From Byssothecium circinans (lineage: Eukaryota > Ascomycota > Dothideomycetes > Pleosporales > Massarinaceae), in assembly GCA_010015675.1 (NCBI GenBank), contig ML977022.1:186120-199531 (forward strand): 13,412 nt of DNA, read 5' to 3'. The notes below the pieces were generated by a model. It had not been told where the DNA came from and did not search any database. It saw nothing but the letters and a program-made list of their open reading frames with translations. Numbering within the stretch: position 1 is the first letter of the stretch; every line of letters starts with the position of its first letter. This document shows positions 9,881 to 13,412 of this stretch, piece by piece. The position numbers and the translations under genes are program-made.

Positions 9881-11325
9881 AGATACCTAGGGGGATTTCC
9901 TAGAAAGAGCTTAAAGCCTAAAAGAAACACGCCCTTATATTCTATATATTAGATAGAATCCTATTTAAGAAGACCTTAAGAAATATAACCTTAAAGCAAG
10001 GTATTAATAATCTAGATATCTAGGCTATAATTATTATTACTATCTATAAGTAGATTAGTTACTAAGGGGCGAATAGAGTTACTTTAGTAGTAGCCTTAAG
10101 ATACTAGTAGGAAGGTATTTAGGTATATATAATTTAGTTTATCTAGTCCTATAATTAATACTAGAGAAAAGCCTACTATTAAAAATATAACGCTCTTTAT
10201 TTAATATTTACTATTATCCTTTAGGACTAGGTTAGCCTTAATATAGTCTACATATTAAATATTAGAGGATTTAAATACCTAGTAGTTGTAAGAGAATAGA
10301 TAACTAGATAGCTAAAAGCATAGGCTCTTAAAAAGAATAATATAAAATTAGTTATAAAGTTTATCTATAAGGACCTTATTTATAGGTAGTCTATAGTTAA
10401 ACGCATTAATATTAATAGTAGGCTAGAAAATAAAAATATTATTATTATTCTTATAAAACTCTATTATATTTATAGGGTATAGGTGTTAGGATATAATCCT
10501 TAGGGTATAGGCTTTATTATTAACATGCTTATAAAACTAAAAGGTATATAGGTTAATAACTTTCCTACTATTCTTTTAGTAGACTAGGTCTCTATATATA
10601 AATTAATAAGCTATTCTCTAATATAGTTAATTACTAGCTAGAACCTAATTCTACTAATTACACTATTATTACTAACCTAGTAAATACTACCTTAGAATAA
10701 GGTTTATACTTATAATAAGCTTATAGCACTTTATGCTATATAGCTTAATATCCGCAACGCTAATATAGATAAAGTAGTAGTAAAAGTTAAGTATCTCTAC
10801 TAGTATAAAAAGGAGTACTAGGATAAATACTAAGATATTATTATTAGCTATACTAAACGTTACTAGCTTATTCTACTTAAGAGTATAAAGAAGGAAGTTT
10901 CTAAATTAATAAATTATAAACTAGCTAATAAATAGTATAGCTTATTCTAAGTACGTAATATTAGTAACTAAGACTAGTACTTTCTTTAAAAACTTAATAG
11001 TACTACCTTCTAGTACTTAGTCTTTAGCTATTATATATACCTCTACTATCCCTATACTTAGAAAGATATTAAAGTAATTAATTAAAGATTTACAAGGCTA
11101 TAGAATAAGGATGTATTATATTTAATATACTAATAGATAAACCTACTACTAGTAAAGGATTTTAGTAAAGAGTTAGTTAATAAAATAAAAGATAGTAATA
11201 AAAATAATCTTAATAATATAAACTCTAAGGATAATAGTGCGTAACTACGTATAGTAGAAAGACTATAATATTTTATTAATATAGGCTAGTACTATTTAGA
11301 TAACCCTTTTTACTTATTTAGATAA
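9881..11325 (+). pseudogene. pol: Integrase end of a second Ty3/gypsy element
   Basis: Frame 1 reads as the C-terminal third of a fungal Ty3/gypsy polyprotein. In order: a linker with the RILFKKT pattern (family LFRR, about 9950-9970), the zinc-binding HHCC region with its Cys codons near 10150, the first catalytic Asp now Asn (10240-10242) just before VYILN, the RGFKYLVV block (10261-10290), and INSRLEN (10411-10431; family VDGGPEN, second Asp now Asn). The third catalytic position (10519) reads Ile, not a RIP change, so the copy is diverged as well as mutated. A long basic C-terminal tail follows, and the frame ends at TAA 11323. This is a different lineage from the minus-strand element, whose integrase carries TERTNQ. 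Protease, RT and RNase H are absent: the sequence begins exactly at the neighbouring LTR edge. Confidence 0.85.
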
Positions 11326-11510
11326 TTTTAATATAATGCACTAACAGAAATATTGCAAAGGTAAAATGCGAAAAAATTTCTTTATAACTAGCTAAACTAT
11401 CTTTAAAAACTAAAAGGATTCTACTAAGTATAACTAAATAGAGAAAACCTCCCTCTTCTATATAGCAAAGCAATCAAGATAGGTGTAAGAGGGGGGGGCT
11501 TAAAGCATAA
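11326..11510. other. RIP-poor island with a run of eight G
   Basis: This stretch keeps CA and TG (ATGCACTAACAG, TTGCAAAGG, GCAAAGCAATCAAG), unlike its surroundings. G8 lies at 11491-11498, preceded by GTGTAAGA. By position, just after the integrase frame ends, it could be the 3' untranslated region and polypurine tract of the second gypsy element, with its 3' LTR beginning near 11500. I found no matching LTR elsewhere in the window, so that reading is tentative. Confidence 0.45.
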
Positions 11511-11574
11511 TAGCTCTAGTAGTAAAGATAAAGAAAGGCTATAAAGTAAAAAAGTAAGTAAAGAGAAAGATAAA

Positions 11575-12000
11575 ACTAGTAGTACTCTACCTTAAACTAG
11601 ATAAAATAAAGCTAAAAAACTAGTAGTACTTTACCTTAAATTAATAAAGTAAAGTAAAAAAACTAGTAGTACTCTACTCTAAATTAATAAGATAAAGCTA
11701 AAAAAATAGTAGCGCTCTACTATAAATTAATATAGTAGGGTAGAAAAACTAGTAGTACTTTACCCTAAATTAATAGGGTAAAGTATAAAAAAATAATAGC
11801 ACTCTACTATAAATTAATAAAGTAGGGCTAAAAAAATAATAGCGCTCTACCCTAAATTAATAGGGCAAGGTAGAAAAACTAGTAATACTCTACCTTAAAT
11901 TAATAGAGTAGAGTAGAAAAAATAGGTAGTACTTTACTATAAATTAATAGGCTATAGTAGAAAAATAGATAGTATACTACTCTAAACTACTAAAGAGAAA
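11575..12000. repeat. Minisatellite, about ten 43-44-bp units
   Basis: Units begin near 11575, 11619, 11662, 11705, 11748, 11792, 11835, 11878, 11921 and 11964. The consensus runs ACTAGTAGTACTCTAC, then CYTAAATTAATAGR, then a GTAGAGTAGAAAA-like end. Every unit has the core AAATTAAT (or a close variant) flanked by complementary arms. The best is 11758-11783, with 10-bp perfect arms around AATTAA. The period is not a multiple of three, so it is unlikely to code. It may belong to the 3' LTR or tail of the second gypsy element or be its own array. Confidence 0.85.
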
Positions 12001-12249
12001 GTAGAAAAACAAGTAGCTACTAAAGTAAAAGAGATAAAAAATAGAAATAGATAAAAAGGGAAGAAGGTATAGTATATAAGAAAGAAAAAAAAAAACCTAT
12101 AAAATAGGTAGAGGAAAATAAAAGAAAAGATACTATAATAAAAGCTAAATAGCTCTCCTTCCTTACGTAAGCCTATAAAAAGCAATATATAATAAAAGAA
12201 AAACTAAAGTAGTATAAAAGGAGAGATATTAAATAAGTAAAAAAGTAGA
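12001..12249. other. Purine-rich spacer, no gene seen
   Basis: The plus strand is strongly A/G-rich, including an uninterrupted run of A at about 12087-12097, and the minus strand is correspondingly T/C-rich. A minus-strand open frame at 11982-12185 is almost entirely Phe, Leu, Tyr and Ile, which is what a T-rich strand gives by chance. On the plus strand a short Lys/Glu-rich frame (about 11989-12050) is open but equally explained by composition. It could be an intron or the 3' region of the neighbouring minus-strand gene. Confidence 0.4.
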
Positions 12250-13303
12250 CTTATATATATAAAAAGCACTAGCTTTAAATAGTACTAATACTTACCTTAG
12301 GCTACTACTAACTTTGCTTATATAGCCTCCTTTCTTTACTATTTAGTAGACCTACTATAGATACTTAATACTTTAACTAGCGTAAAGGAATTTAAACTAA
12401 TATAGCTACTACTTATATTAAGTTTAATAACTAGGCTAATATAGGGGCTAAAGTAGGGGCTAATATAGGTATTAATATAAGGGCTAATATAAGAGCTAAT
12501 ATAAGGGCTAATTTTTTAAGCTAACCTTAAAGCTAGGCTAGAGCTAATAATTATACCTCTAAAGCTATACTAGTATTCTATAAATATCTACGTAGTTTTT
12601 TAGCTAAAGCTATACTATTTAATATAGTAGCTTCTACTTAATTAGTAGTATCTTAGGCTTACTTAACTACTATACTACTATAAGGCTCCTAGGCTAGCCC
12701 TTATTACCTTAGTTAATTATCCTTTTAGGCCTTTATTTTATTAGGCGCTCTCTTTAAGTAGCCTTTCTTCTTCTCTACTTTTACTAAATTATATAGGATT
12801 ACTAGTGTATCTAGGTTATTTTTACTATTTTATAGATAGAAGTGCTAGTATTTACTAAATAGTTTAACTAAAATACTATACTCTAATCTATCCGTCCTAG
12901 CCTTAATAATATATAGGTAGAATTAATACTAGTAAGAAAGACTATACTACTTATAGAACGCCCTAGAATACTACTTCTAAGATAAGTCTTCTAGCTTTTT
13001 AGCTAGGGTAAGCTACTTAAGTATAGGTTAAAGGCCTATAGGGATACTATTAAAAGGGTATAAGTAAACTCTAGTATATTAGAAGCCTATATTAGTTTAG
13101 TATAGGCTTTTTAGGTATTAATCTCCTATTTATTAATATCCTACTTAATAACCTAATAGATAGCCTTAAGTGTATTATATAAGTACCCCTATTTCTAAAT
13201 AAAAGCCTGCTTTAGCTTTCTATCATAGCCTTTAGTAGGAGAAGTAGTATACTAGCTAAATATTAGTAAGTATTAATAGTAAACTTTACTCTACTTCTCC
13301 TAT
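12250..13303 (-). pseudogene. Unidentified ruined gene next to the right TIR
   Basis: The minus strand is coding-like from just inside the right TIR. From about 13227 one frame reads YDRKLKQAF and continues with a helical, charged composition. From 12904 a second frame takes over (KARTDRLEYS, then VEKKKGYLKRAPNK near 12780, then VEATILNSIALAKKLRRYL near 12630) and runs into a tetrapeptide repeat. The two frames differ, so an intron or indel lies at about 12905-12960. Stops are TAA/TAG at roughly 12%, apart from a TGA in the non-coding alternative frame. The charged N-terminal part followed by an Ala/Leu/Pro-rich repeat does not match a family I know. Its place beside the TIR, reading inward, is typical of a transposon's own gene, but no DDE catalytic motif is visible. 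A start near 13303 (now ATA) is a guess. Confidence 0.45.
12435..12512 (-). repeat. 12-bp tandem repeat coding a tetrapeptide
   Basis: Six and a half copies of GCTAATATAGGG and variants run head to tail. In the minus-strand frame of the surrounding pseudogene each unit gives four residues of the type Ala-Pro/Leu-Ile/Val-Leu, so the repeat stays in phase. The 12-bp length and the shared frame support the minus strand being the coding one. The plus strand would give Ala-Asn-Ile-Gly. Confidence 0.75.
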
Positions 13304-13314
13304 ATAAGAAAGAG

Positions 13315-13358
13315 ATAACGTATTCCACCATCGAACCGCCTACACCATCGAACCGCCC
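13315..13358 (-). repeat. Right terminal inverted repeat
   Basis: The reverse complement of 13315-13356 matches 1-42 without gaps (36 of 42). The 14-mer GCGGTTCGATGGTG occurs twice at 17-bp spacing, as in the left copy but with A in place of G at three sites. Two further bases, 13357-13358, extend the repeat outward as GG. The mutated composition ends here. Confidence 0.8.
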
Positions 13359-13412
13359 AAAAGCTTGGCATTGGAAAATCAAAACAGGATATCTTAATAA
13401 CAAAGCTAAACC
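13359..13412. other. Unmutated flank outside the element
   Basis: These 54 bases have ordinary composition with several CA and TG (for example TTGGCATTGG and TCAAAACAGG). No gene can be read in so short a piece. They mark the boundary of the RIP tract and hence the likely host or older sequence. Confidence 0.6.

Larger units (their letters stand above)
1..13358. mobile_element. Composite RIP-mutated element bounded by inverted repeats
   Basis: Matching inverted repeats stand at both ends, and the DNA between them is uniformly TA-rich and poor in CA and TG, the pattern left by repeat-induced point mutation. The composition changes abruptly outside the right repeat. I infer an outer DNA transposon, superfamily unknown, enlarged by at least two Ty3/gypsy insertions. 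The left repeat sits at the very edge of the window, so the true left end and any target-site duplication cannot be seen. Alternatively the two repeats could be ends of two separate copies that happen to flank this cluster. Confidence 0.55.

Noticed and set aside
11575..12000. CRISPR array
   Set aside because: The units are contiguous with no unique spacers, and the DNA is clearly fungal in character.
11982..12185. 67-codon minus-strand frame rich in Phe, Leu and Tyr, resembling a membrane protein
   Set aside because: It lies on the T-rich strand of a purine-rich spacer and partly in the minisatellite. Hydrophobicity follows from base composition, and no conserved feature is visible.
1..13358. 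Starship giant element with a DUF3435 tyrosine recombinase
   Set aside because: I could not see the recombinase signature in either arm, the size is small for a Starship, and the paired doubled-motif TIRs suggest a different kind of end.

Overview
The window looks like a gene-dead, heavily mutated transposon nest from a filamentous ascomycete fungus (Pezizomycotina). Almost everything between the two ends is AT-rich, packed with TA and nearly empty of CA and TG; positions 301-360, for example, hold 11 TA, no CA and no TG. This is the mark of repeat-induced point mutation (RIP: C to T, preferring CpA, on both strands). Stops in the recognisable reading frames are almost all TAA or TAG, as expected when CAA, CAG and TGG codons are hit. 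No intact protein gene, tRNA, rRNA or CRISPR array is visible. All assignments below were made by reading through these stops by eye. They rest on conserved motifs, not on database searches.

Layout. A 42-bp terminal inverted repeat (TIR), itself built from two 17-bp direct repeats, lies at 1-42 and 13315-13356. The mutated composition stops at the right TIR, and the last ~55 bases look like ordinary DNA. This suggests an outer DNA-transposon-like element of about 13.36 kb filled by nested insertions. The left arm (43-2437) holds ruined coding-like sequence I cannot identify. A complete but dead Ty3/gypsy retrotransposon on the minus strand fills 2438-9880: right LTR (its 5' LTR), gag with a ruined zinc knuckle, a long spacer, pol in the order protease, reverse transcriptase, RNase H, integrase, then an opposite-strand open frame, polypurine tract and left LTR (its 3' LTR). 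Directly after it, 9881-11325 is the integrase end of a second, different Ty3/gypsy element on the plus strand, lacking everything upstream. Next come a short island that escaped RIP with a run of eight G, a 43-bp minisatellite with hairpin-forming units (11575-12000), a purine-rich stretch, and a minus-strand ruined gene starting just inside the right TIR and carrying an in-frame 12-bp repeat.

Reading of the whole. The most informative anomalies are structural. The two LTRs of the minus-strand element match at both ends but have unrelated centres, no target-site duplication is seen, and the second element is cut exactly at the LTR edge. Together these point to a recombinant of two related elements rather than one clean insertion. 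The opposite-strand frame between integrase and LTR, the TIR-proximal gene and the hairpin minisatellite are the parts least explained by standard elements.
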